A stretch of DNA of 64,000 nt from Methylopila henanensis (GTDB taxonomy: Bacteria > Pseudomonadota > Alphaproteobacteria > Rhizobiales > Methylopilaceae): positions 186,001-250,000 of the forward strand of contig NZ_JBHUER010000010.1 in assembly GCF_042681025.1 (NCBI RefSeq), written 5' to 3'. Shown here piece by piece: positions 42,293-51,651 of this stretch. The first letter of the stretch is position 1. Each line of letters opens with the position of its first letter. Position numbers and translations under genes: made by a program. The notes below the pieces were generated by a model that searched no databases, was not told where the DNA came from, and saw nothing but the letters and a program-made list of their open reading frames with translations.

Positions 42293-43894
42293 ATGACCGA
42301 CGCCGCTCTCGCCACGCCCAAGACACCGCTTGCCCGGGAAGTCGCCCGCCGGCGCACCTTCGCCATCATCTCCCATCCAGACGCGGGCAAGACCACGCTG
42401 ACGGAGAAGCTGCTGATGTTCGGCGGCGCGATCCAGCTCGCCGGTCAGGTCAAGGCCAAGGGCGAGCGGCGGCGCACAAAGTCCGACTGGATGGGCATCG
42501 AGCGCGAGCGCGGAATCTCAGTCGTGACCTCGGTCATGACCTTCGAATACCGTAACTGCGTGTTCAACCTGCTGGACACGCCGGGCCACGAGGACTTCTC
42601 CGAGGACACCTACCGCACGCTCACCGCGGTCGACAGCGCCGTGATGGTGATCGACGCCGCCAAGGGCATCGAGGCGCGGACGCGGAAGCTGTTCGAGGTC
42701 TGCCGGCTGCGCGACATCCCGATCGTCACCTTCATCAACAAGATGGACCGCGAAAGCCGCGACCCATTCGAGATCCTCGACGAGATCGAGAAGACGCTCG
42801 CGCTCGACGCCACCCCGCTGACCTGGCCGATCGGGCGCGGCCGAGACTTCGCCGGCACCTACGAACTCGCGACCGGCCGCATCCGCCTCGTCGACGGCTC
42901 GGGCGAGGTTGCGGGCGAAGGCATGGAGGCGCTGGCCGGGCTCGTCGACGCGAACCGGCTGGCGGAGGTCACCGAGGAGATGGAGCTCGCGGCCGGCGCG
43001 CTGAAGCCGTTCGACCTCGCCTCGTTCCGCGAAGGCCACCTGACGCCGGTGTTCTTCGGCTCCGCGCTTCGGAACTTCGGCGTGCGCGACCTGCTCGACG
43101 GCCTCGCCGATCTCGCGCCCGCGCCGCAGGGGCTCGAGAGCGACAAGCGCGCGGTCGCCCCGGAGGAGGACCGCATGACCGCCTTCGTCTTCAAGGTGCA
43201 GGCGAACATGGACCCGAACCATCGGGATCGCATCGCGTTCGTAAGGCTTTGTTCAGGAAAGCTCTCACGCGGCATGAAGGTGCGCCAGACGCGCACCGCG
43301 AAGACGATCGGATTGCACGCTCCGCAGTTTTTCTTCGCCCAGGACAGGGCCTTGGCGGAAGAAGCTTATGCGGGCGACGTGGTGGGCATCCCCAATCACG
43401 GCCTGCTCCGGATCGGCGACACCCTCACCGAGGGCGAGGACATCTCCTTCGTCGGCGTGCCGAGCTTCGCGCCGGAAATCCTGCGCCGCGTCCGGCTCGA
43501 GGACGCCATGAAGGCGAAGAAGCTGAAGCAGGCGCTGCAGGAGATGGCCGAGGAAGGCGTGGTGCAGGTGTTCCGTCCCTTCGACGGCTCGCCGTCGCTG
43601 ATCGGCGTGGTCGGCCCGCTGCAGATCGACGTGCTGGCCGACCGGCTGAAGGGCGAGTACGGGCTCGAGGTCGGCTTCGAGCAGAGCCAGTACGCCCTGG
43701 CCCGCTGGGTTTCGGCGGCGAACAAGGCCGACCTCAACGAGTTCCTGAACGCAAACCGCTCGAGCCTCGCCGAGGACCTCGACGGCGATCCCGTGCTGCT
43801 GACCGGCTCCGCCTTCCAGATGACCCGCGCGCAGGAGCGCTGGTCCAAGATCGCCTTCACCGACATCAAGGACGTGCGCAAGCAGGCGGCTTGA
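42293..43894 (+). CDS. prfC: Peptide chain release factor 3
   Basis: The 533-aa translational GTPase (E. coli RF3 is 529 aa) has P-loop SHPDAGKTT, RRRTKSDWMGIERERGISVVTSVMTF (switch I), DTPGHEDFSEDTYR (switch II), NKMDRE and an EF-Tu-like domain II. It recycles RF1/RF2 after termination. ATG 42293 is chosen for length; no strong Shine-Dalgarno is visible, which may mean coupling to the 49-aa ORF upstream. Convergent with the cca operon 21 bp later. Confidence 0.95.
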   Translation: MTDAALATPKTPLAREVARRRTFAIISHPDAGKTTLTEKLLMFGGAIQLAGQVKAKGERRRTKSDWMGIERERGISVVTSVMTFEYRNCVFNLLDTPGHEDFSEDTYRTLTAVDSAVMVIDAAKGIEARTRKLFEVCRLRDIPIVTFINKMDRESRDPFEILDEIEKTLALDATPLTWPIGRGRDFAGTYELATGRIRLVDGSGEVAGEGMEALAGLVDANRLAEVTEEMELAAGALKPFDLASFREGHLTPVFFGSALRNFGVRDLLDGLADLAPAPQGLESDKRAVAPEEDRMTAFVFKVQANMDPNHRDRIAFVRLCSGKLSRGMKVRQTRTAKTIGLHAPQFFFAQDRALAEEAYAGDVVGIPNHGLLRIGDTLTEGEDISFVGVPSFAPEILRRVRLEDAMKAKKLKQALQEMAEEGVVQVFRPFDGSPSLIGVVGPLQIDVLADRLKGEYGLEVGFEQSQYALARWVSAANKADLNEFLNANRSSLAEDLDGDPVLLTGSAFQMTRAQERWSKIAFTDIKDVRKQAA

Positions 43895-43915
43895 GGGGGC
43901 GTCTCTTGTCGCGGC

Positions 43916-45154
43916 TCAAGGCCGAGACAGGTAGGGCTGCGAGATCCCGTCCAGCAGCGCCGCGACCTCGTCCGCGCCGTCGGGAAAGCCGGCCGCGATC
44001 CACGCCTCCTCCGCGGCCTTGAGCGCCTGTCCGAGCGCCGGACCGGCGGAGACGCCGCGGGCTAGGAAGTCCTTCGCCGCGAAGGGCTGCGCCGGCGGCG
44101 GCCAACGCTCGGGCAGCGCGAGAAGCCCGGCCCAACCCGCATCGCCCTCCCCGGCCCCAGCCTCGGCGCGAGCGAGCGTCGCGCGGTCGCGGAACGCCGG
44201 CGCGCCGAGCCGGTAGAGCGCGACCTTCGCGGCGGCCTCCCCCATGGCCGGCGCGAGCGGCGGGCGGGCGTCGCCGATCGCCGCGAGCCGACGCGCCTCC
44301 GTCTTCGAGAGCCGCAGCCACTCCTGAAGCCGCTCCGCGTCCTCGGCGACGAACAGTCCGAGCCCGGCCAGCCGCAGAAGGGCGTCGCCGCCGGCGTCGA
44401 GCGCCGCCAGCCGCTCGAAACGGACGAGACGCGCCACGCCTCCCAGCACGGGGCCGAGCAGCCCCGCCTCCGCCATCGCCCGCACGGTCCCCGGCGCGCC
44501 GGGAGCGACCAGCAGCTTCAGCAGTTCCGCCCGGACGCGTTCCCGCGAGAGCCGCCGCAGCCCGCCGCGGTTCGCGATCGCCGCGTGAAGTCCGGCGGCG
44601 TCGATCGGTCCGCGCGCGAAACGGGCGTGGAAGCGGAAGAAGCGCAGGATGCGCAGATAGTCCTCTCGGATGCGCTCGTCCGGATCGCCGATGAACCGCA
44701 CGCGCCCGGCGTGGAGGTCGCCGAGGCCGTCGACATGGTCGTGCACGCAGCCGGCGCGGTCGAGATAGAGGCCGTTCATGGTGAGGTCGCGCCGGGCCGC
44801 GTCCTCCGCCCAGTCGCGGGTGAAGGCGACCGTGGCGCGGCGGCCATCGGTCGCGACGTCGCGGCGCAGCGTCGTCACCTCGAAGGGGTGGCCGCGCGCG
44901 ATCACGGTCACGGTGCCATGGTCGAGCCCGGTCGGCGCGGTCTTCCAGCCCGCGGCGGACGCGCGGCGCACGACCTCGTCCGGCGTCGCAGTGGTGGCGA
45001 TGTCGATGTCGCCGCGCGGCAGGCCGAGCGCCGCGTCGCGCACCGCGCCGCCCGCGATCCGCGCCTCCTCGCCGTCCGAGTCGAGGATGGCGAGGACGTC
45101 GGAGAGCGGCCGCCTGGCGAGCCAAGGCGCGTCGATCCGCGCCGTCGCGGTCAT
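43916..45154 (-). CDS. cca: CCA tRNA nucleotidyltransferase / poly(A) polymerase-type
   Basis: The 412-aa protein has the nucleotidyltransferase head (RIAGGAVRDAALGLPRGDIDIATTATPDEV, with catalytic D-I-D), RDLTMNGLYLD and the RNA-binding DPDERIREDYLRILRFFRFHARF. It adds CCA to tRNA 3' ends. The start ATG overlaps the stop of the DUF6111 gene (ATGA). Last of a four-gene overlapping set; upstream extensions of the frame are out of register with the neighbour and rejected. Confidence 0.93.
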   Translation of the reverse strand: MTATARIDAPWLARRPLSDVLAILDSDGEEARIAGGAVRDAALGLPRGDIDIATTATPDEVVRRASAAGWKTAPTGLDHGTVTVIARGHPFEVTTLRRDVATDGRRATVAFTRDWAEDAARRDLTMNGLYLDRAGCVHDHVDGLGDLHAGRVRFIGDPDERIREDYLRILRFFRFHARFARGPIDAAGLHAAIANRGGLRRLSRERVRAELLKLLVAPGAPGTVRAMAEAGLLGPVLGGVARLVRFERLAALDAGGDALLRLAGLGLFVAEDAERLQEWLRLSKTEARRLAAIGDARPPLAPAMGEAAAKVALYRLGAPAFRDRATLARAEAGAGEGDAGWAGLLALPERWPPPAQPFAAKDFLARGVSAGPALGQALKAAEEAWIAAGFPDGADEVAALLDGISQPYLSRP

Positions 45155-45426
45155 TGTCCACCGGGCTCCACGATCCGGCCCGGCACGAACACGCCGTCCT
45201 TCATATGCGCCGGAACATACAGCGCCTTGGTCGAGCCGCCGCTCGTAAGGCCAACCGCGAACAGGCTGCCGACCGTCAGCGCGACGCCGGCCGCGACCAG
45301 CCAGGCGAGCGGCACGCCGCGCCAGCGCTCCGGGGCGCGCCAGCCGTGGCCGGCGAAATGCAGCCAGATCCCATAGGCGATGAACGGGGCCAGAAACAGC
45401 AGCGCCTGGAAGAGGATGCGGGACAT
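45151..45426 (-). CDS. DUF6111 small membrane protein
   Basis: The 91-aa protein has two hydrophobic segments (FQALLFLAPFIAYGIWLHF and LAWLVAAGVALTVGSLFAVGL) and ends TKALYVPAHMKDGVFVPGRIV, the pattern of the alphaproteobacterial DUF6111 family, regularly found with Nudix and cca genes. Function unknown. Four-base overlaps with both neighbours. Confidence 0.82.
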   Translation of the reverse strand: MSRILFQALLFLAPFIAYGIWLHFAGHGWRAPERWRGVPLAWLVAAGVALTVGSLFAVGLTSGGSTKALYVPAHMKDGVFVPGRIVEPGGQ

Positions 45427-46064
45427 CAGCCGTAGAGCCTTTCATAGAGGTTCCGCAGCAGGCCCGCGGTAACCCCCCAGATATGGCGTTCGCGCCACGG
45501 CATGTGGTGAACTTTTCGCAAGCCGCCGGCCCATTCGCGCATCTCGACGCTGTGGTTCTCCTCCCGCATCAGAAAGCCGAGCGGAACCTCGAAGGCGTCG
45601 TCGACCTCGTCCGGCGAAAGCCGCAGCACGTACAGCGGATCGATCTCCGCGACGCAGCCGACGATCGCGAAACCGGAATTGGTGACGTAGAGGTCGAGAT
45701 AGCCGAGCGGCCGGACCAGCCGGGCGTCGAGCCCGATCTCCTCCTCCGCCTCCCGCAGGGCCGCTGCGAGCGCCGAGGCGTCGGAGGGCTCGCGCTTGCC
45801 GCCGGGAAACGAGATCTGGCCGGCGTGCACGGGCAGATGCTTCGCGCGCTGGGTGAAGAGCAGCTGCGGTTCGTCGCGTGCGACCACGCCGACCAGCACC
45901 GCCGCCGCGCGCGGGACGCGGTCAGGCGCGAGCAGCGCGTGCTCCCCGATCGGCACGGTCTCGGGATCGTCCGGGTCTGGCTCATGGGCGAGGAGACGCG
46001 ACGCGGCGCGGTCGCGGAAGTCGGCGAGCGAGAACGGCGCGGCGGCGGCGCGGACGTCGTTCAC
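45426..46064 (-). CDS. Nudix hydrolase, coenzyme A diphosphatase type
   Basis: The 212-aa protein has the NUDT7/YeaB-like CoA pyrophosphatase signature LPVHAGQISFPGGKREPSD with the Nudix box GGKREPSDASALAAALREAEEEIGL. It hydrolyses CoA or related dinucleotides. GTG 46064 overlaps the DUF1285 stop and its own stop overlaps the DUF6111 start. The Arg-rich UPF0035 motif before the box supports the CoA-type assignment. Confidence 0.88.
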   Translation of the reverse strand: MNDVRAAAAPFSLADFRDRAASRLLAHEPDPDDPETVPIGEHALLAPDRVPRAAAVLVGVVARDEPQLLFTQRAKHLPVHAGQISFPGGKREPSDASALAAALREAEEEIGLDARLVRPLGYLDLYVTNSGFAIVGCVAEIDPLYVLRLSPDEVDDAFEVPLGFLMREENHSVEMREWAGGLRKVHHMPWRERHIWGVTAGLLRNLYERLYG

Positions 46065-46639
46065 GCCAACGCCTCGGGCAGCGCGAAGAACCGCCCGCCG
46101 CCCCAGACGCCGAGCACGCCGTCGCGCTCCTCGGCAAGGTCGACGAGGTCATAGACGGCCGAGCGCGCGACCAGCGCCCAGAGATCGGAGCGGACATGGA
46201 CGTAGGGCTTGAAGCCGCCGTCCGACGCCGTCTCGAACCTGAGCGAATGGTCCTCGCCCACGTCGACCACCTCGTCCACATTGGTGCGAAAGCGGATGCG
46301 GCGACCCTCGCCCTCGCCTTCGCTCGCCATCTCCACGGCGAGGAAGGGCGCGTCCTCGACCGTGATGTCGAGCTTCTCCGCGGGAGTGACCAGCACGTAG
46401 CCGTCCGGATCGCGCCGCAGCACGGTCGAGAACAGCTTCACCAGCGCCGGACGGCGGATCGGAGAGCCCTCGTAGATCCAGGAGCCGTCGGCGCGGATGA
46501 CGAGATCGAGCGCGCCGCAGCGCTCCGGATGCCATTTGTGCACAGGCGCGACGCCGCGCGAGCAGGCCTCGCGGGCGGCGTCGGCGAGCGCCTGCATGCG
46601 GTCGGGCGCGGCGGCTGCGGCTGTGCGGTCTTCGGCCAT
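46061..46639 (-). CDS. DUF1285 domain protein
   Basis: The 192-aa protein matches the DUF1285 pattern PVHKWHPERCGALDLVIRADGSWIYEGSPIRRPALVKLFSTVLRRD, followed by VTPAEKLDITVEDAPFLAVEM. Structures in this family resemble a ligand-binding fold, function unknown. First gene of the overlapping DUF1285-Nudix-DUF6111-cca set. ATG 46639 is preferred over GTG 46642. Confidence 0.86.
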   Translation of the reverse strand: MAEDRTAAAAAPDRMQALADAAREACSRGVAPVHKWHPERCGALDLVIRADGSWIYEGSPIRRPALVKLFSTVLRRDPDGYVLVTPAEKLDITVEDAPFLAVEMASEGEGEGRRIRFRTNVDEVVDVGEDHSLRFETASDGGFKPYVHVRSDLWALVARSAVYDLVDLAEERDGVLGVWGGGRFFALPEALA

Positions 46640-46852
46640 CACGTTCGGTTTACGCTCCTCATGGGCGGAAATGGGCCTTGGTCTCGCCCCTTTCCTGCTC
46701 TCTGCCTAACGTTAAGGCGGCGATCGCGCGCGGTCAGCCTCCCCAAGGCCCGGCTCTCGACCTTTAGCCCAAAGGGCGCGAGGCTTGCATTGTGGGCCAT
46801 ACGGTCGTCCGATGCGTAACAGTCCGGCGACACAGCATGCGAGGAAAGCTCC
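46640..46852. promoter_or_regulatory. Divergent promoter region DUF1285 / moxR
   Basis: About 210 bp without a convincing ORF; contains TAACGTTA (46707-46714), an 8-bp palindrome. It must hold the promoters of both the leftward cca set and the rightward MoxR operon. Confidence 0.35.
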
Positions 46853-47863
<1,011 letters not shown>

Positions 47864-47868
47864 CGCCG

Positions 47869-48783
47869 ATGGCGGTGAGGACCGGGCTGGTCGATCCTTC
47901 CGAGACGCGCGTCGCGCCCCGGCATGAGGAAGCGGCGCTCGGCCTCGCCGGAAGTCTGCCGCGCCTCGTGGTCGCGGCCCGCCGCGCCTCGGCGACCGTG
48001 GTCCACGGCCTGCACGGCCGCCGCCGCTCCGGGACGGGTGAGAATTTCTGGCAGTTCCGGCGCTTCTCCGCCGGTGAGCCGGTCGGCCGGATCGACTGGC
48101 GCCGCTCGGCCCGCGACGACCATCTCTATGTGCGGGAGCAGGAGTGGGAGGCCGCCCACACCGTCTGGATCTGGATCGACCGCTCCCGCAGCATGGCGTT
48201 CCGCTCCAGCCTCTCGCCAGTTCCGAAGATCGAGCGCGCGGCGGTGCTGGGGCTCGCGCTCGCGGACGTTCTGGTGCGCGGCGGCGAGCGCGTCGGACTG
48301 CTCGGCCTGACGCGGCCGACCGCGAGCCGAAACGCGGTCGAGACGCTGGCGCAGTCGCTCGGGGGCGCCGCGGCGGACGATTCCGGCCTTCCGCCGGCCG
48401 CGACGCCGATCGCGCGCCTGTCCGAGGCGATCCTGATCGGCGACCTGCTGGCGCCCGAGGCCGAAATCGCGGCCTCCGTCGGCAATCTCGCCGCGAGGGG
48501 CGGACGGGGCCACATGGTCATGATCGTCGATCCGGTCGAGGAGACCTTCCCCTTCACCGGCCGCACCGAGTTCCACGATCCCGATCTCGCCGGCATGAAG
48601 CTGATCGCGGGCCGCGCCGAAGAATGGCGCCAGGGCTACGCGGAGCGGCTCGCCCGCCACCGCGCGGCGCTCAGCGAGATCGCGCGCCGCCACGGCTGGA
48701 GCTTCACCATCCACCGCACCGATCGCCCGGCGACCGAACCGCTGCTCGCGCTGCACGGCCGCCTCGCCGAGGCCGCCGCATGA
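47869..48783 (+). CDS. DUF58 (VWA-like) domain protein
   Basis: The 304-aa protein has the DUF58 core FWQFRRFSAGEPVGRIDWRRSARDDHLYVREQEWEAAHTVWIWIDRSRSMAF, where the last stretch starts a VWA fold with a DxSxS-type metal site. It is the usual partner of MoxR. ATG 47869 follows the moxR stop by 5 bp; its stop overlaps the next start (ATGA). Confidence 0.9.
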   Translation: MAVRTGLVDPSETRVAPRHEEAALGLAGSLPRLVVAARRASATVVHGLHGRRRSGTGENFWQFRRFSAGEPVGRIDWRRSARDDHLYVREQEWEAAHTVWIWIDRSRSMAFRSSLSPVPKIERAAVLGLALADVLVRGGERVGLLGLTRPTASRNAVETLAQSLGGAAADDSGLPPAATPIARLSEAILIGDLLAPEAEIAASVGNLAARGGRGHMVMIVDPVEETFPFTGRTEFHDPDLAGMKLIAGRAEEWRQGYAERLARHRAALSEIARRHGWSFTIHRTDRPATEPLLALHGRLAEAAA

Positions 48784-51641
48784 GCGCGCTCCCCCTCGCC
48801 TTCCTGAGCCCCTGGCTGCTGCTCGGCCTGCTGGCGCTGCCGGCGCTGTGGCTGCTGCTCAGGCTGACGCCGCCGAAGCCGCGGCGGGTCGACTTTCCGC
48901 CGGTCCGGCTGCTGCTCGAGGTCGCCGCCAAGCGCGAGACGCCGGTGACCACGCCGTGGTGGCTGCTGCTGCTCAGGCTCGGCCTCGCCGCGCTGATCGT
49001 GCTGGCGCTGGCGAAGCCGGTGTGGAACCCTTCCGCCGCGGCCCCCGCCGGATCCGGCCCGCTGCTGGTGGTGCTCGACAACGGCTGGGCGGCCGCGCCC
49101 GACTGGGACGAGCGGGTGCGGTCGGCCGACGGCGCGATCTCGGCCGCGGGCGACGCCGGCCGCGGCGTGGCGCTGGTCGCGACCGCCGAAGCGCCCCGCG
49201 ACGTCGGCCTCGCCACCGCGGACGAAGCGCGCGAGCGCCTGCGCGTCCTCCAGCCGGAGCCCTACTCGGCCGACCGGCGGGCGCATCTGCCGTCGATCGA
49301 GCGCTTTCTCTCCGCGAACCGGGAGGCGGAGGCGGTCTGGATCGCGGACGGGCTCGGCTCCGGAGAAGCGCGCGCCTTCGCCGAGGCGCTGAAAGCCGCG
49401 CTCGGAAGCCGGGCGCTGACGGTGCGCGTCGACCAGACGGGCTCCGCCCGCGGCCTCGCCGGCGCCGACAACACGCCGGCCGCCATGACTGTGAAGGCTC
49501 TGCGCGCCGAAGCGGCCGGCCCCGAGACGCTGCGCGTACGCGCGCTCGACCTTCGCGGCCGGGCGCTCGGCGAGGCGGACGCCGCCTTCGGCGTCGGCGC
49601 GCGCGAGGCGACCGCGAGCTTCGAGATGCCGGTCGAGCTCCGCAACGACGTCGCCCGGCTGGAGATCGTCGGCGCGGGCTCAGCCGGCGCGGTCCAGCTT
49701 CTCGACCAGCGCTCCAAGCGGCGCGCCGTGGGCGTCGTGACCGGCGCGACCGCCGACACCGCCCAGCCGCTGCTGTCGCCGACCTACTACGTCACCCGCG
49801 CGCTGAAGCCGTTCGCCGACGTGCGCGAGGCGCGCGGCCAGGGCGCGAGCGCCGCGGTCGAGGGCTTCATCGAGCAGAAGCTGCCGGTGATCATGCTCGC
49901 CGACGTCGGCGCGCTGACGGAGACCGCGCGCGAACGCCTGCGCGGCTGGATCGACGCCGGCGGCGTGCTCGTGCGCTTCGCCGGCCCCCGCCTCGCCGGC
50001 GCCCCGGAGGACGGCCTGAGCCCGGTGCGCCTGCGCCAGGGCGGCCGCACGCTCGGCGGCGCGCTCGCCTGGGAGACGCCGCAGCCGCTCGCGAGCTTCG
50101 CCGCCGACGGCCCGTTCGCGCCGCTCGCCGTGCCCGGCGACGTGACGGTGAACAGGCAGGTGCTGGCCGAGCCCGACGCCGACCTGCCCGACCGGGTGTG
50201 GGCGACGCTCGGCGACGGGACTCCCCTCGTCACCGGCGCACGCCAGAACAAGGGCATGACCGTGCTGTTCCACGTCACCGCGGACACCCGCTGGTCGAAC
50301 CTCCCGCTCTCCGGCGCCTTCGTCGACATGCTGCGGCGGGTGGTCGATCTCGCAGGCTCCGGTCCCGCCCCGACCGAGGCCGCCACTGCGCAGGGCGCGG
50401 CCGCGGCGGGCCAGCCGGCGCAGCCCGCGCCGCAGGGTCCGCGCGCGACGCTGCCGCCGACGCGCACGCTCGACGGCTTCGGCGCGTTCCGCAATCCGCC
50501 GGCGACCGCGAAGCCCGCGCCCGCCGAAGGCCGCGCCTTCGCCACCGCCGAGAATCCGCCCGGCCTCTACGGCCCGGTGGACGCCGGCGTCGCGATCAAC
50601 GCGCTGCCGGCCGACGCGGCGCTTACCCGGCTCGATCTGTCTGGCCTCGACGTCGGCGTGGGCGCGGTGGTCGTCGCAGAGCCCACGCCGGTCGCGCCCT
50701 GGCTGTTCACGGCGGCGGCGATCGCTGCGATCGTCGACGGGCTGATCGTGTTCCTGCTCGGCGGCGGTGCGGCGCTGCTGGCCCGGCGGCGGCCGCAGGC
50801 GGCCGCTCTGGCGCTGGTCGCGGCGGCGCTGGCGCTCGCGCTCGGCGCCCAGCCCGTCCTCGCGCAGCAGACCGCGCAGGCGCCCGCGAAAGCCGCGGAC
50901 GCTTTCGACGAACGCTTCGCGCTCGAGGCGACGCTCGCCACCCGCTTCGCCTATGTGGCGACCGGCGATTTCGAGGTGGACCGCATCGCCAAGGCGGGCC
51001 TCGAGGGCCTGACCCAGTCGCTCGCCGCGCGCACCGCGCTTGAGCCCGGCGCGCCGATCGCGATCGACCCGGCCAAGGACGAACTCGCCTTCTTCCCGCT
51101 GATCTACTGGCCGGTGACGGCCGACGCGGTCCAACCCTCGCCGGAGGCGTTGGCCCGCATCGACGCCTACATGAAGCAGGGCGGCACCATTCTGTTCGAC
51201 ACCCGCGACGGCTTCACCGCCGGCGGCGGGCCCGAGGGCGCGGCGCTGAAGCGGCTGCTGGAAGGGCTCGACGTGCCGGCGCTGGAGCCGGTGCCGCGCG
51301 ACCACGTGCTGACCAAGGCGTTCTACCTGCTCGACGAGTTCCCCGGCCGCTACGCCGACAGCCCGCTCTGGGTCGAGACGCTGCCCGCGGCCGACGAGGG
51401 CGAGGAGCGCCCGGCGCGCGCGGGCGACGGCGTCTCGCCGGTTCTGATCACCGGCGCGGACCTCGCCGGCGCCTGGGCGATCGGCGCCGACGGCCAGCCG
51501 CTGTTCCCGACCTCGAGCGACGAGCGCCAGCGCGAGATCGCCTATCGCGTCGGGGTCAACATCGTGATGTACACGCTGACCGGCAACTACAAGGCCGATC
51601 AGGTCCACGTCCCCGCCCTGCTCGAAAGGCTCGGCCAGTGA
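48780..51641 (+). CDS. BatA-N / DUF4159 fusion membrane protein
   Basis: The 953-aa protein has an N-terminal aerotolerance-regulator (BatA) segment with two membrane helices (LAFLSPWLLLGLLALPALWLLLRL and WWLLLLRLGLAALIVLALA), a long periplasmic part, a helix pair near residues 640-690 and a C-terminal DUF4159 domain with FAYVATGDFEVDRIAKAGLEGL and MKQGGTILFDTRDG, a glutamine-amidotransferase-like fold. It is probably a scaffold working with the MoxR and DUF58 proteins. ATGA overlap with the preceding gene. Confidence 0.88.
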   Translation: MSALPLAFLSPWLLLGLLALPALWLLLRLTPPKPRRVDFPPVRLLLEVAAKRETPVTTPWWLLLLRLGLAALIVLALAKPVWNPSAAAPAGSGPLLVVLDNGWAAAPDWDERVRSADGAISAAGDAGRGVALVATAEAPRDVGLATADEARERLRVLQPEPYSADRRAHLPSIERFLSANREAEAVWIADGLGSGEARAFAEALKAALGSRALTVRVDQTGSARGLAGADNTPAAMTVKALRAEAAGPETLRVRALDLRGRALGEADAAFGVGAREATASFEMPVELRNDVARLEIVGAGSAGAVQLLDQRSKRRAVGVVTGATADTAQPLLSPTYYVTRALKPFADVREARGQGASAAVEGFIEQKLPVIMLADVGALTETARERLRGWIDAGGVLVRFAGPRLAGAPEDGLSPVRLRQGGRTLGGALAWETPQPLASFAADGPFAPLAVPGDVTVNRQVLAEPDADLPDRVWATLGDGTPLVTGARQNKGMTVLFHVTADTRWSNLPLSGAFVDMLRRVVDLAGSGPAPTEAATAQGAAAAGQPAQPAPQGPRATLPPTRTLDGFGAFRNPPATAKPAPAEGRAFATAENPPGLYGPVDAGVAINALPADAALTRLDLSGLDVGVGAVVVAEPTPVAPWLFTAAAIAAIVDGLIVFLLGGGAALLARRRPQAAALALVAAALALALGAQPVLAQQTAQAPAKAADAFDERFALEATLATRFAYVATGDFEVDRIAKAGLEGLTQSLAARTALEPGAPIAIDPAKDELAFFPLIYWPVTADAVQPSPEALARIDAYMKQGGTILFDTRDGFTAGGGPEGAALKRLLEGLDVPALEPVPRDHVLTKAFYLLDEFPGRYADSPLWVETLPAADEGEERPARAGDGVSPVLITGADLAGAWAIGADGQPLFPTSSDERQREIAYRVGVNIVMYTLTGNYKADQVHVPALLERLGQ

Positions 51642-51651
51642 GGGGCGCGCG

